A stretch of 64,000 nucleotides of DNA from Exiguobacterium profundum (GCF_001909285.1 NZ_MRSV01000001.1:2126556-2190555); one strand, 5' to 3'; shown: positions 39,301-48,451, numbered from the stretch's first letter. Numbers and translations: made by a program. The notes: generated by a model from the letters alone, not told the origin.

Positions 39301-39329
39301 AGTATATATTCTTTAGTCGTCATTTTCAA
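39301..39329 (-). promoter_or_regulatory. Sigma-A-type promoter of fapR-plsX-fabDG
   Basis: Minus-strand TTGAAA (39324-39329), 17 bases, TATACT (39301-39306). The FapR operator follows directly downstream and the fapR start is about 55 bases away. Confidence 0.75.
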
Positions 39330-39332
39330 GTA

Positions 39333-41363
39333 CTATTCTAACCTTTCCCCAACGAGAAGGTCGAGTTGTTTCAAATAGCCACGTAATCCTTCATATTGGG
39401 CGTCATGCCAAAAGGCGTCGCTTCCAAGAAGTTTCACGGCATCTTGCATGGCCACTTCCATCACTTTCAAATCGAGAACAGGATCGGCGACTCGGAAACT
39501 TGGGAGACCACTTTGTGCGGTCCCGAAGAAATCACCAGCCCCACGTAACTCTAAATCTTTCTCCGCCAATACGAACCCATCGTTCGTCTCCGTCATCGTT
39601 TTCAGTCGAACTTTCCCGACATCTGACTTTGGGTCCCCGACGAGGATACAGAACGATTGATGCGCACCACGACCGACACGCCCTCTCAACTGGTGTAATT
39701 GCGCGAGACCGAAACGTTCGGCATCATGAATGATGATTAGAGAGGCGTTCGGGACGTTCACCCCTACCTCGACGACTGTTGTGGAGACGAGAATCTGTGT
39801 CGCATTATCTGCGAATGATTTCATAATCTCGTCTTTTTCTGTACTCGTTAGCTTTCCATGCATCAGGCCAACGCCATAGTTCGAGAAGCGTTCTTTCAAT
39901 AGCTCATACAGTGCCGTCGCACTCTCCACTTCTAATGTATCCGACTCCTCGATGAGAGGTGCAATCACATACGCTTGACGGCCGAGTGCGAGTTCCCGAT
40001 CGACCATTGCATGCACACGATCGATTTGATCATGTTTCGCCCAATACGTTTCAATCGGCTTTCGTCCTTTTGGCATCTCATCAATCGTGGAGACATCCAT
40101 CTCTCCGAACGCACTGATGGCAAGCGTCCTCGGAATCGGCGTCGCGGTCATATATAATACGTCGGCGAATTCGGCCTTGTCTCGTAGCTTCTTCCGCTGT
40201 TCGACACCAAACCGGTGCTGTTCGTCCGTGATCGCCAAATGTAGATTCGAAAATTCGACCGGTCCTTGGATGAGCGCGTGCGTCCCGACGATGATGTCGA
40301 CGTTACCCGATCGAATTGCCGTCAGAAGCGCTTCGCGCGCCTTCCCTTTCACTGAGCTCGTCAGGAGGGCAATCGTGATGCCAAACGGTTCAAATAATTC
40401 CTGTAACGATGTCGCATGTTGTTCGGCAAGGATTTCTGTTGGCACCATCAAGGCCCCTTGATACCCTGCCGTTACAGTCGCATACAAGGCAATCGCGGCA
40501 ACGACGGTCTTCCCGCTCCCGACATCCCCTTGTAACAATCGGTTCATCCGTTCTGGTTTTTCAAGGTCAGATACGATTTCACGGATGACCCGTGTCTGGG
40601 CTCCTGTTAACGGGAATGCGAGCCGTTTGACGAATTCATTCAATTGATGCTTATCGAGGTGAAGGGCCCGACCGTTTCCTGACCGCTCCATTTTACGAAA
40701 CGCCTGTAATTTTAACTGATACATGAGACACTCTTCATAGACATAGCTTCGTCTCGCCAGTTTATAGGTCTCAACCGTATCCGGGAAATGCATCCCACGA
40801 AGCATCGTCATCCGGTCAACTAATCGATATCGGTCGCGAATAGTATGCGGGACCTGTTCGGGCAGATCGTTCACCTGCTCAAAAGCGAGTTTAACGATTC
40901 GACTGAAATTCTTTTGTGTCAGTCCGGCACGCAATGAATAAATCGGTTGCAGTCCGCCTGACGGGGCACCAAATTCAAGGTCGGTCGCGCTGATCGTCAT
41001 CCGGTTCATGTCCCATTTCCCTTTGACCGTCACCGTCTCCCCAATCACCAATTTTTCTTTATAGAAGGCACGGTTGAACATCGTCACTTGGACGGCGTAT
41101 CGGTCTTCGAGTAACAACCGGAACTGGAGACGATTTTTCCCTTTACTATAGTAACGAACGAGCGGTTCGCCTTGGACTGTCCCGCTCCATTTGACGAGGT
41201 CGCCGTGCACAGCCGTCGTCACCGTCCCACTATTATAATTCTCATAACGAAACGGGACGTGCTCAAGCACGTCCTCGATTCGAACAAGTCCCATCACTTC
41301 TAACTTTTTGGCCATCTCTGGCCCGACCCCTTTCAGCGTCGTCAGTTGATCATTGTTTTGCAT
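39333..41363 (-). CDS. recG: ATP-dependent DNA helicase RecG
   Basis: 676 residues from ATG 41363. Wedge/OB domain (LVKWSGTVQGEPLVRYYSKG), then DEAD-like helicase with LLQGDVGSGKTVVAAIALYA (motif I), the DEQH box in ITDEQHRFGVEQRKKL, YMTATPIPRTLAISAFGEMD, and TTVVEVGVNVPNASLIIIHD with QLRGRVGRGAHQSFCILVGD. It remodels stalled forks and branched DNA. The start overlaps the sdaAA end by 14 bases. Confidence 0.97.
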   Translation of the reverse strand: MQNNDQLTTLKGVGPEMAKKLEVMGLVRIEDVLEHVPFRYENYNSGTVTTAVHGDLVKWSGTVQGEPLVRYYSKGKNRLQFRLLLEDRYAVQVTMFNRAFYKEKLVIGETVTVKGKWDMNRMTISATDLEFGAPSGGLQPIYSLRAGLTQKNFSRIVKLAFEQVNDLPEQVPHTIRDRYRLVDRMTMLRGMHFPDTVETYKLARRSYVYEECLMYQLKLQAFRKMERSGNGRALHLDKHQLNEFVKRLAFPLTGAQTRVIREIVSDLEKPERMNRLLQGDVGSGKTVVAAIALYATVTAGYQGALMVPTEILAEQHATSLQELFEPFGITIALLTSSVKGKAREALLTAIRSGNVDIIVGTHALIQGPVEFSNLHLAITDEQHRFGVEQRKKLRDKAEFADVLYMTATPIPRTLAISAFGEMDVSTIDEMPKGRKPIETYWAKHDQIDRVHAMVDRELALGRQAYVIAPLIEESDTLEVESATALYELLKERFSNYGVGLMHGKLTSTEKDEIMKSFADNATQILVSTTVVEVGVNVPNASLIIIHDAERFGLAQLHQLRGRVGRGAHQSFCILVGDPKSDVGKVRLKTMTETNDGFVLAEKDLELRGAGDFFGTAQSGLPSFRVADPVLDLKVMEVAMQDAVKLLGSDAFWHDAQYEGLRGYLKQLDLLVGERLE

Positions 41364-42237
41364 CTTCTTTCGCTCCAAATATATTTCGTTCGAGGCGACG
41401 AGCCGTCGGTGTATTGGCAAGTCCACCTTTAGCGGTTTCTTTTAAGGCCGTCGGCATCATTTGGCCCACTTCATGCATCGCCGAGATGACCTCGTCACAA
41501 GGAATACGTGAGGTAATCCCCGCGAGCGCCATATCTGCTGCGACAATAGCGTTGGCACCGCCCATGGCGTTTCGCTTGACGCATGGAACTTCCACCAGCC
41601 CCGCCACAGGATCACAGACGAGACCGAGCATATTTTTTAGGGCTATCGCAAATGCCGTAGCCGACTGGTCCGGTGTCCCGCCAGCTGCTTCAACGATGGC
41701 CGCGGCTGCCATGCCCGTCGCCGACCCGACCTCGGCCTGACATCCACCAGCCGCCCCTGAAATCGAGGCGTTGTTCGCCACAACGAATCCGAACGCACCT
41801 GACGTGAACAAGTAACGGATCATCGCGTCGCGGTCCATTTCAAGGCGATCTTTTACCGCAAACAATGTTCCCGGTACGACGCCCGCGCTCCCCGCTGTCG
41901 GTGTCGCACAGATTCGTCCCATCGCCGCGTTCACTTCGTTCGTCCCGATCGCTTTCGACACCGCATCTAAAATGAGATCCCCAGCGAGCGACTTGCCCGA
42001 ACGAATATACTCTTGCATGAGTACGGCATCATTACCCGTCAATCCCGTAACCGACGTGACACCTTGGAGTGCACGTTCGACCGCTTCTTCCATCACCTCA
42101 AGATTTCGGTCCATCATCCCGATGATGTCCTCGCGACTGGCGCGTCTGACGTGCATCTCTTGCTCAATCATCACTTCAGAAATCGGGATATTCCGTTCTG
42201 TTGCAATCGTCACTAATTCCTCTACTGATTTAAACAT
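41350..42237 (-). CDS. sdaAA: L-serine dehydratase, iron-sulfur-dependent, alpha subunit
   Basis: 295 residues from ATG 42237 (GTG at 42240 also possible). Cys-containing motifs for the Fe-S cluster: GRICATPTAGSAGVVPGTLF, GGCQAEVGSATGMAAAAIVE, GLVCDPVAGLVEVPCVKRNA. With SdaAB it converts serine to pyruvate and ammonia. It lies 12 bases after sdaAB. Confidence 0.96.
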   Translation of the reverse strand: MFKSVEELVTIATERNIPISEVMIEQEMHVRRASREDIIGMMDRNLEVMEEAVERALQGVTSVTGLTGNDAVLMQEYIRSGKSLAGDLILDAVSKAIGTNEVNAAMGRICATPTAGSAGVVPGTLFAVKDRLEMDRDAMIRYLFTSGAFGFVVANNASISGAAGGCQAEVGSATGMAAAAIVEAAGGTPDQSATAFAIALKNMLGLVCDPVAGLVEVPCVKRNAMGGANAIVAADMALAGITSRIPCDEVISAMHEVGQMMPTALKETAKGGLANTPTARRLERNIFGAKEDAKQ

Positions 42238-42249
42238 CACACATTCTCC

Positions 42250-42912
42250 TCATTCCCCAAAAATAGCTATCCGTTCGATTTGCGGTAACCGTTCCAGCTC
42301 TGCTAACACTTCCGCAGGAATGGTCTCATCAATCTCAATCGCCATCAACGCCTGCATCCCTTTTTCATGGCGGCTCACTTCCATATGACCAATGTTTAAT
42401 TGGTGATTCGCCAACACACCGGTCACAGCCGCGATGGCTCCGAATCGATCATGGTGCAAGACGACGAGTGCAGGCCCCCCACCTGTCAGTTTCAACGGGA
42501 ATCCGTTCAGTTCGGTAATTTCAATCGTTCCCCCGCCGATTGAGATCCCGACAATCTCAAATGTGCCCAATTCATCTTCGAGTAAGACCCGGGCCGTATT
42601 CGGGTGATCCGTCAACAGATCACTCGTCTCAAAAATGACCTCGATCCCTTTTTCACGGGCGATTTCTAACGCTTGTGGGATTCTCAGATCGAATGTATCG
42701 AATCCCATGATTCCACCGACGATGGCCACATCCGTACCGTGTCCCCGATACGTGTCAGCAAACGACCCATAAAATGTGATGTGCGCGGTACGCGGCGTTC
42801 TCCCGAACAACTTACCAGCCATCAAGCCGATGCGGGCAGCACCTGCTGTATGCGAACTCGACGGTCCGACCATGACCGGGCCAATAATGTCAAACACACT
42901 ACGATATTTCAT
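42250..42912 (-). CDS. sdaAB: L-serine dehydratase, iron-sulfur-dependent, beta subunit
   Basis: 220 residues from ATG 42912. VFDIIGPVMVGPSSSHTAGA is the family signature; the C-terminus is an ACT domain (from about 148: LVVLHHDRFGAIAAVTGVLA). It pairs with SdaAA. A TATAAT sequence lies inside the loop of the terminator just upstream (minus strand), a possible -10 box with no good -35. Confidence 0.96.
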   Translation of the reverse strand: MKYRSVFDIIGPVMVGPSSSHTAGAARIGLMAGKLFGRTPRTAHITFYGSFADTYRGHGTDVAIVGGIMGFDTFDLRIPQALEIAREKGIEVIFETSDLLTDHPNTARVLLEDELGTFEIVGISIGGGTIEITELNGFPLKLTGGGPALVVLHHDRFGAIAAVTGVLANHQLNIGHMEVSRHEKGMQALMAIEIDETIPAEVLAELERLPQIERIAIFGE

Positions 42913-42930
42913 CAATTTTTCCCCCTTTCA

Positions 42931-42966
42931 AAAATCCCTACCTTCATTATACAGAAGGTAGGGATT
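42931..42966 (-). terminator. Rho-independent terminator after fakA
   Basis: AATCCCTACCTTC and GAAGGTAGGGATT form a 13-bp stem with a 7-base loop, followed on the minus strand by TTTTTG. It separates fakA from sdaAB. Confidence 0.9.
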
Positions 42967-42975
42967 CGAAACAGC

Positions 42976-44655
42976 TTATTCCACACTAAAAATATAAGAG
43001 TAAAGCGGTTGTTTACCGTCGTGAACTTCAATTTCAATCTCGTCGTTCACCGATTCGATATATGACGTCAACGCTTCTACGTCCGATGCAGAAGAGCCTT
43101 CTCCTGTTAAGATCGTGACGATTTCGTCGTCTGCGTCGATGAGCGCATCGACTAATCGTTTAGCCGCTTCTAAGCTCGATGGAGACGAAGAAACGATTTT
43201 CTTCTCAGCAATCGCCATGTGCTCATCTTTTTTGATTTCTATTCCATCGATGCTCGTATCACGAACAGCGTACGTTACTTGACCGGACTTCACTGTCGCC
43301 GCTGCCGCTTTCATCGCTTGTTCATTCATCTCGACATCCGCTTCAGGATTGAATGCGATGGCTGCCGCAAGACCTTGTGGGACGGTCTTCGTCGGAATGA
43401 CCGACACGCCGCACGGTGCGACAGACGCCGCTTGTTCAGCCGCCATGATGATGTTGGAGTTGTTCGGGAAGATGAAGACGTGTTCCGCATGTGCCGATTC
43501 AATCGCCTTGACGATATCTTCCGTCGACGGGTTCATCGTCTGACCACCTTCGATGACGTGGGCCGCCCCGAGTGAACGGAACAGTTCGCTGACGCCTTCA
43601 CCCATTGCGACCGTTACGATGGCAAATGGTGCTTTCGGCTTCTCCGCTTGTTGAACACCGTGTTGGTTGGCACCGTGTTCTTCTTCAAGAATCGTCGAGT
43701 GTTGTTGACGCATGTTCTCAATTTTGACTGCGACAAGTTCACCGAAGCGCTGACCTTTCGTGATGACCTCACCTGGCGTCTCGACGTGAACGTGGACTTT
43801 CAAGAGCTCCTCGTCCGCGACGACAAGAAGAGAGTCCCCGAGTTCAGACAACTCGTTTCGGAATGCATCTTCGTTGAACGGTGCATCTTTCAACTTGTCC
43901 TCTTGGAAACGGACCATGATTTCCGTACAGTAACCGAATTCGATATCTTCTGTTGACATGAATCCTTGCGCCGCATGCGCATGGTGTTCTGCTTCAATCA
44001 ATGCATCCATCACCGGAGTATGTGGTTTTTCGAGTTCTTTTCCTTCAAGACTCGCAAGGAATCCTTCGTAAATGACGAGAAGTCCTTGACCACCTGAGTC
44101 GACGACCCCGACTTCTTTTAACACCGGTAACAAGTCCGGTGTACGGTCTAACGAAGCTTTTGCTTCGACGATGACACGTTTCATGAACTCTGTGAAATCA
44201 CTTGTCGACTCAGACGCAAGGAGCGCTTCATCAGCCGCTTCACGAGCAACCGTTAAAATCGTTCCTTCAACCGGTTTCATAACCGCCTTGTATGCCGTGT
44301 CGACACCGCGTTTGAGCGCTTCTGCAAAATCAACTGTCGTGAGTTCCGTCTTACCTTCAACGGCTTTCCCGAAGCCGCGGAACAATTGGCTTAAAATAAC
44401 GCCTGAGTTTCCACGTGCTCCCATCAGGAGTCCACGAGCGAACTTTGATGATACCTCTGCGATATCAGATGAGTTCATGGCTGCTACTTCTTTCGCACCT
44501 GACGTCATCGTCAAGTTCATGTTCGTTCCCGTGTCTCCGTCTGGAACCGGGAAGACGTTAAGCGAATCTACATAATCTGCGTTTTGGCTCAAGTTGGCCG
44601 CTCCGTTTGCGATCATGTTTGAGAGCGCCACGCCATCTAAACGATTTAAACCCAC
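42976..44655 (-). CDS. fakA: Fatty acid kinase subunit FakA (YloV; DAK1/DegV partner)
   Basis: 559 residues from GTG 44655, chosen because GGAGGAGG lies 7 bases before it; an ATG at 44685 is weaker. DhaL-type ATP-binding domain at the N-terminus (NVFPVPDGDTGTNMNLTMTS, GARGNSGVILSQLFRGF), then a FakA middle and C-terminal domain (EFGYCTEIMVRFQEDKLKDA, GVSVIPTKTVPQGLAAAIAF). With a DegV-like FakB it phosphorylates fatty acids for PlsY. It lies after the Asp23-family gene, as in B. subtilis. Confidence 0.94.
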   Translation of the reverse strand: MGLNRLDGVALSNMIANGAANLSQNADYVDSLNVFPVPDGDTGTNMNLTMTSGAKEVAAMNSSDIAEVSSKFARGLLMGARGNSGVILSQLFRGFGKAVEGKTELTTVDFAEALKRGVDTAYKAVMKPVEGTILTVAREAADEALLASESTSDFTEFMKRVIVEAKASLDRTPDLLPVLKEVGVVDSGGQGLLVIYEGFLASLEGKELEKPHTPVMDALIEAEHHAHAAQGFMSTEDIEFGYCTEIMVRFQEDKLKDAPFNEDAFRNELSELGDSLLVVADEELLKVHVHVETPGEVITKGQRFGELVAVKIENMRQQHSTILEEEHGANQHGVQQAEKPKAPFAIVTVAMGEGVSELFRSLGAAHVIEGGQTMNPSTEDIVKAIESAHAEHVFIFPNNSNIIMAAEQAASVAPCGVSVIPTKTVPQGLAAAIAFNPEADVEMNEQAMKAAAATVKSGQVTYAVRDTSIDGIEIKKDEHMAIAEKKIVSSSPSSLEAAKRLVDALIDADDEIVTILTGEGSSASDVEALTSYIESVNDEIEIEVHDGKQPLYSYIFSVE

Positions 44656-44677
44656 ACCAAATCCTCCTCCGTTTTCG

Positions 44678-45040
44678 TCAGTCATTCGTCAGACGAACGC
44701 CTTGAACGAATATATTTACCGACGAAACGTTTAATCCTAAAGTTTCTCCGAGCGTATATTTCACTCGGCTTTGCACGTTGTATGCGACTTCAGATACTTT
44801 CGTCCCGTAGCTTACAATGATGTGCATGTCGATATGTACGTCCTCATCCTCTTGACGTACGACGACACCACGCGCGTAATTTTCACGTTTTAACAATTCA
44901 GCAATGCCGTCTTTCAATTGTGCCTGTGAAGCCATGCCGACCACACCGAAGCATTCCATCGCCGCACCACCTGCGAGTGTCGCGATGACGTCACTTGTGA
45001 TGTCAATATTGCCATATGTTGTCTTCATTTCAATTGCCAT
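44678..45040 (-). CDS. yloU: Asp23/Gls24 family envelope stress protein (YloU)
   Basis: 120 residues, closely like B. subtilis YloU: MAIEMKTTYGNIDITSDVIA, AMECFGVVGMASQAQLKDGI, GVVVRQEDEDVHIDMHIIVS, SSVNIFVQGVRLTND. The exact role is unknown; the family is linked to cell-envelope stress. AAAGGAGG lies upstream of ATG 45040. It is cotranscribed with fakA. Confidence 0.93.
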   Translation of the reverse strand: MAIEMKTTYGNIDITSDVIATLAGGAAMECFGVVGMASQAQLKDGIAELLKRENYARGVVVRQEDEDVHIDMHIIVSYGTKVSEVAYNVQSRVKYTLGETLGLNVSSVNIFVQGVRLTND

Positions 45041-45154
45041 ATGGAGTAGCCTCCTTTATTCGGAATGATTCCTAATGTACATTCTACAATAAGTACCTAG
45101 TTATTAAAAGAACCTGCTCCAGAATCTCGGTCAATTAACGCGATAACCTCATTC

Positions 45155-45183
45155 ATTATTCAAATCCTTGAGAGTAATGTCAA
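45155..45183 (-). promoter_or_regulatory. Sigma-A-type promoter of yloU-fakA
   Basis: Minus-strand TTGACA (45178-45183), 17 bases, AATAAT (45155-45160), about 115 bases before yloU. It faces the rpmB promoter on the plus strand, so the 250-base gap 45041-45292 holds two divergent promoters. Confidence 0.55.
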
Positions 45184-45214
45184 GTTTTTTTCTTGTCATT
45201 GTATGATTTTCTAG

Positions 45215-45243
45215 TTGCATCGGGAAAAAAGCCGTGCTAATAT
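45215..45243 (+). promoter_or_regulatory. Sigma-A-type promoter of rpmB
   Basis: Plus-strand TTGCAT (45215-45220), 17 bases, TAATAT (45238-45243), followed by a leader of about 45 bases and AAGGAGGGG before the ATG. Confidence 0.6.
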
Positions 45244-45292
45244 AAACGAGTGTCTATTAGGACGAACCCACATAAAAAAGGAGGGGAAACGC

Positions 45293-45481
45293 ATGGCACG
45301 TAAATGCTACGTAACAGGTAAATCACCTAAATCAGGTAACAACCGTTCGCACGCACTCAACAAGACAAAACGTACTTGGGGTGTAAACGTACAAAAAGTT
45401 CGTATTCTCGTTGACGGTAAACCGAAACGCGTTTGGGTTTCAGCTCGCGCACTTAAATCAGGTCTCGTTGAACGCGTATAA
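45293..45481 (+). CDS. rpmB: 50S ribosomal protein L28
   Basis: 62 residues from ATG 45293, with AAAGGAGGGGAAACGC upstream. [20 protein letters not shown] and RIRTFCTF-free C-part ([20 protein letters not shown]) match L28; only one Cys, so the zinc-free form. It is transcribed divergently from yloU. In B. subtilis spoVM is next door; no such gene is seen here. Confidence 0.97.
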   Translation: MARKCYVTGKSPKSGNNRSHALNKTKRTWGVNVQKVRILVDGKPKRVWVSARALKSGLVERV

Positions 45482-45500
45482 TACTTATACACGAACGAAT

Positions 45501-45536
45501 AAATCCCAGCGGCATTCGCCGATGGGATTTTTTTTT
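45501..45536 (+). terminator. Rho-independent terminator after rpmB
   Basis: AAATCCCA plus CGGC pair with GCCG plus TGGGATTT and are followed by nine T residues. It also separates the convergent thiN end. Confidence 0.92.
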
Positions 45537-45538
45537 GT

Positions 45539-46126
45539 TTATTTTTTGACGAGCATAACGAGGGCCATTCCTTCATGAACCGTCAACAAGGCAAGCTCTT
45601 CGCTCCATTCATTTGAAATGGTCAACGCTTGCGCGCTATGGACCGGATGACGCTCGAGTGGATATTTGACCCCATCAATTGAAATCGTAGCGGTTTTCCA
45701 AGGCATGAAAGACAAGTAATGTTCATCTAGTTTTTTAATCTCATAACTTCCTGGCCGAGCGAAAAAAATCGTTTGACCCGTCCCATGAAGAACCATCCCC
45801 GGATACGATTCGAGTAGACCGACGTTCGCGAACGTCATATCAACTCGACCACCGAGTGCCCCGTACACGTCCATCTGGGTCGCCCCTTGATCGATTGCCA
45901 ACTGAAGCGCAATCTCGAGGTCGGTCACATCCTTTTCAGATGGATAACGTAGCGCTTCCTCAGGAGGTGTTCCGACAAACGAATCAAAGTCCCCGACCAC
46001 GACGTCGACATCAATCCCTTCATCTAATAATCTCTGATATCCGCCATCGACACCGATGACAAAATCGGCATCACGCGGTAAGTCCGGAATAGGTTCCGGA
46101 CTCGCCGCGACGATCAAGATGTTCAT
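45539..46126 (-). CDS. thiN: Thiamine pyrophosphokinase
   Basis: 195 residues. FVIGVDGGYQRLLDEGIDVD and VVGDFDSF at the N-terminus bind ATP/Mg, YPSEKDVTDLEIALQLAIDQ and YGALGGRVDMTFANVGLLES form the catalytic face, and a C-terminal thiamine-binding beta domain follows. It makes TPP from thiamine. It overlaps thiT by 4 bases, under the same TPP riboswitch. Confidence 0.96.
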   Translation of the reverse strand: MNILIVAASPEPIPDLPRDADFVIGVDGGYQRLLDEGIDVDVVVGDFDSFVGTPPEEALRYPSEKDVTDLEIALQLAIDQGATQMDVYGALGGRVDMTFANVGLLESYPGMVLHGTGQTIFFARPGSYEIKKLDEHYLSFMPWKTATISIDGVKYPLERHPVHSAQALTISNEWSEELALLTVHEGMALVMLVKK

Positions 46127-46698
46127 TGACGAATGTCCCGTGTCGCGACACGCGTGAATCGCGGAGCTGTCGTGAAGAGTAAGACTAATACGATGGCTGA
46201 GATGACAAACGACGGAACCATATAAGTTGCGTTATAGCCAAGTGAATAAGCCACGACCGGACCCTCCGCATACTCAGCGAAAAAGACAATCCCTGAGATG
46301 ACGTGAGCCGCATAACGCAACGCCGACCCGATCAATGCGCCGAGCACCAAATAGGTAGCGAGCGTCTTCGTCGCGCCTTGACCAGCGGTCTGTTTCACAC
46401 GTCCGGCAAAGACACCGGCCACGCCGACAAGTCCGTACGCAACCGTATAATCGAGCAAGAACTGAACTGGCGTAAAGATATAGGCTCCGAACAAGAGTTG
46501 AAGCGTCCCGACGAGCGCACCAGTCGCAAGTCCCCCTTTCAATCCGTGACGAAACGCCATCACAAAGATCGGGAGCATCGCCAGACTGATTGATCCCCCT
46601 TGTGGCAAACGATATGGGATGAGTAAATCAAAAACTAGCCCAAGCGCTGCGAACAATGAAATTTCGATGAGTGCTTGTAATTTAAAACGTGATTTCAT
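46123..46698 (-). CDS. thiT: Thiamine ECF transporter S component ThiT
   Basis: 191 residues from ATG 46698, set by AAAGGAGGAAG. Six hydrophobic helices; MLPIFVMAFRHGLKGGLATG and FLLDYTVAYGLVGVAGVFAG and AAHVISGIVFFAEYAEG are close to the ThiT (YuaJ) thiamine-binding protein. It takes up thiamine with the shared EcfA/A'/T module. It is placed under a TPP riboswitch with thiN. Confidence 0.95.
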   Translation of the reverse strand: MKSRFKLQALIEISLFAALGLVFDLLIPYRLPQGGSISLAMLPIFVMAFRHGLKGGLATGALVGTLQLLFGAYIFTPVQFLLDYTVAYGLVGVAGVFAGRVKQTAGQGATKTLATYLVLGALIGSALRYAAHVISGIVFFAEYAEGPVVAYSLGYNATYMVPSFVISAIVLVLLFTTAPRFTRVATRDIRQ

Positions 46699-46724
46699 CT
46701 TTCTTCCTCCTTTATTGTGTGAAC

Positions 46725-46760
46725 GACAAAAAGCAGCATGACGTAAACGCCATGCTGCTT
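46725..46760 (-). terminator. Riboswitch expression-platform terminator
   Basis: AAGCAGCATG(G) and CATGCTGCTT form a long stem, followed on the minus strand by TTTTTGT. It lies between the TPP aptamer and the thiT ribosome site, so TPP binding would favour termination. Confidence 0.88.
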
Positions 46761-46779
46761 GGATTCGCAACGTGCATTT

Positions 46780-46866
46780 TCGCCACATCCCTACGTCCGT
46801 GTGAACGGAACAGGTTCAAAGGGTTAGCGTATGCCTCTCAGCCACATCATGTGACACCCCTTGCGA
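46780..46866 (-). ncRNA. TPP riboswitch (THI element)
   Basis: On the minus strand the aptamer reads GGGGTG, then GGCTGAGA, ACCCTTTGAACCTG and GTAGGGA, the invariant TPP motifs, closed by TCGC/GCGA. It controls thiT-thiN. Confidence 0.95.
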
Positions 46867-46890
46867 CTCTATCTTGTTGTTCTACCGTCG

Positions 46891-46896
46891 ATTATA
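46891..46896 (-). promoter_or_regulatory. -10 box of the thiT-thiN transcript
   Basis: Minus-strand TATAAT preceded directly by TG, with no clear -35. It overlaps the end of rpe and lies about 25 bases before the riboswitch. Confidence 0.55.
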
Positions 46897-47548
46897 CACG
46901 AGATGCGCCACGAATGCTATCGATGGCTGCTTTATAATCCGGTTGATTGTAAATGGCCGAACCGGCAACTAGGACATCTGCCCCTGCATCAATGCAACGT
47001 TTCGCCGTCTCTTCGTTGACACCACCATCAATCTCAATTTCAAAATCGAGCTGACGGTCTTTGCGAAGCTGACTGAGCGCCGAGATTTTCGGTACGACGG
47101 ATTCAATGAACGCTTGTCCACCAAACCCTGGATTGACGGTCATGAGCAATACCATATCGACATCTTGAAGGATATGTTCAATCGTAGAGAGCGGTGTGTG
47201 CGGGTTCAAGACGACCCCACATTTCGCCCCTGCCGCTTTGATTTGCTGCAAGACTCGATGTAAATGGTTCGTTGCTTCCACGTGAACAGTCACAATGTCT
47301 GCCCCCGCCTTGACGAAATCTTCGACATAGCGTTCCGGTTGATCAATCATCAAATGCACATCGAGAACCATGTCTGATTTTTTGCGCAATTTTGCGAGGA
47401 CTGGTAGTCCAATCGAGATGTTCGGCACGAACTGCCCATCCATCACGTCAAAATGGATATAATCCGCCCCCGCATCTTGAACGGCTTTCACTTCAGCCTC
47501 CAAATTGGCAAAGTCGGCTGCTAAAATTGATGGTGCGATTTTAATCAT
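46892..47548 (-). CDS. rpe: Ribulose-phosphate 3-epimerase
   Basis: 218 residues, TIM barrel. KIAPSILAADFANLEAEVKA, DYIHFDVMDGQFVPNISIGL, VLLMTVNPGFGGQAFIESVV and FEIEIDGGVNEETAKRCIDA are signatures with the metal ligands. It interconverts ribulose-5-P and xylulose-5-P. It lies 3 bases after rsgA. Confidence 0.97.
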   Translation of the reverse strand: MIKIAPSILAADFANLEAEVKAVQDAGADYIHFDVMDGQFVPNISIGLPVLAKLRKKSDMVLDVHLMIDQPERYVEDFVKAGADIVTVHVEATNHLHRVLQQIKAAGAKCGVVLNPHTPLSTIEHILQDVDMVLLMTVNPGFGGQAFIESVVPKISALSQLRKDRQLDFEIEIDGGVNEETAKRCIDAGADVLVAGSAIYNQPDYKAAIDSIRGASRV

Positions 47549-47551
47549 CTG

Positions 47552-48436
47552 TCAATACCTCCGTTTACGATCGTTTAACTCCTCCATAAAGGTAACATAA
47601 TTCTCATAACGAGTTGAAGCAATTTTGCCATCTTCTAAGGCTTGTTTAATGGCACAGCCCGGTTCATTGATATGGACGCATCCCCGGAACTTGCAATCGT
47701 CGTGACGTTCCACAAATTCTGGGAAGCACCATCTTAGTTCATCCGCCTCGAGTTCTTGAGGAAACTCGAGACTAGAAAATCCTGGCGTATCCGCCACAAG
47801 CCCGTCGGCCAATTGAATGAGCGTGACGTGACGCGTCGTATGTTTCCCACGACCGAGTGATTTGGAAATTTTCCCTGTGGCCAATTCGAGTTCAGGCGCG
47901 ACTGCGTTTAAAAGCGAACTCTTCCCGACACCTGTTTGACCGGCAAACACGCTCGTCTTCTCTTTGAAGAGTCCCCGTACTTGATCGACCCCATCCGAAA
48001 GCTCCGTCGACGTTTCAATCACGTCATATCCGATGGCACGATAGCGGGCGACCGCTTCTTGAATCGGTCCGGTCTCTTCTTCACTGAGTAGGTCCATCTT
48101 CGTTAACACGATGATTGGATGAATCTGTTTGGATTCGATCAATACGAGGAATCGGTCAAGCAAATGATAAGAAAACGCCGGTTCTTTCACAGAAAAAAGT
48201 AGAAATGCCTGATCGATGTTGGCGATTGGTGGGCGGACGAGATGGTTTTGACGTTCCTCCACCTCTAAAATATAGCCTGTCCCATCTTCTTGATCTTGAA
48301 TGACAACGTCATCGCCGACGACAGGTGAGATGTTTCGTTTCCGAAAATTCCCTCTCGCCCGACACCGAATCTCTTGATTCGACTCGGTCATCACATCATA
48401 AAACCCGCCTTGTAAACGAATAATCGTTCCTTTCAA
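47552..48436 (-). CDS. rsgA: Ribosome small-subunit GTPase RsgA (YloQ/CpgA)
   Basis: 294 residues. N-terminal OB fold, circularly permuted GTPase with TKMD (G4), GQTGVGKSSLLNAVAPELEL (G1) and DTPGFSSLEFPQELEADELR (G3), and a C-terminal zinc site (CKFRGCVHINEPGCAIKQAL). It releases factors from immature 30S. It lies after prkC behind a terminator. Confidence 0.97.
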   Translation of the reverse strand: MKGTIIRLQGGFYDVMTESNQEIRCRARGNFRKRNISPVVGDDVVIQDQEDGTGYILEVEERQNHLVRPPIANIDQAFLLFSVKEPAFSYHLLDRFLVLIESKQIHPIIVLTKMDLLSEEETGPIQEAVARYRAIGYDVIETSTELSDGVDQVRGLFKEKTSVFAGQTGVGKSSLLNAVAPELELATGKISKSLGRGKHTTRHVTLIQLADGLVADTPGFSSLEFPQELEADELRWCFPEFVERHDDCKFRGCVHINEPGCAIKQALEDGKIASTRYENYVTFMEELNDRKRRY

Positions 48437-48451
48437 TATGACTACCTCCCT

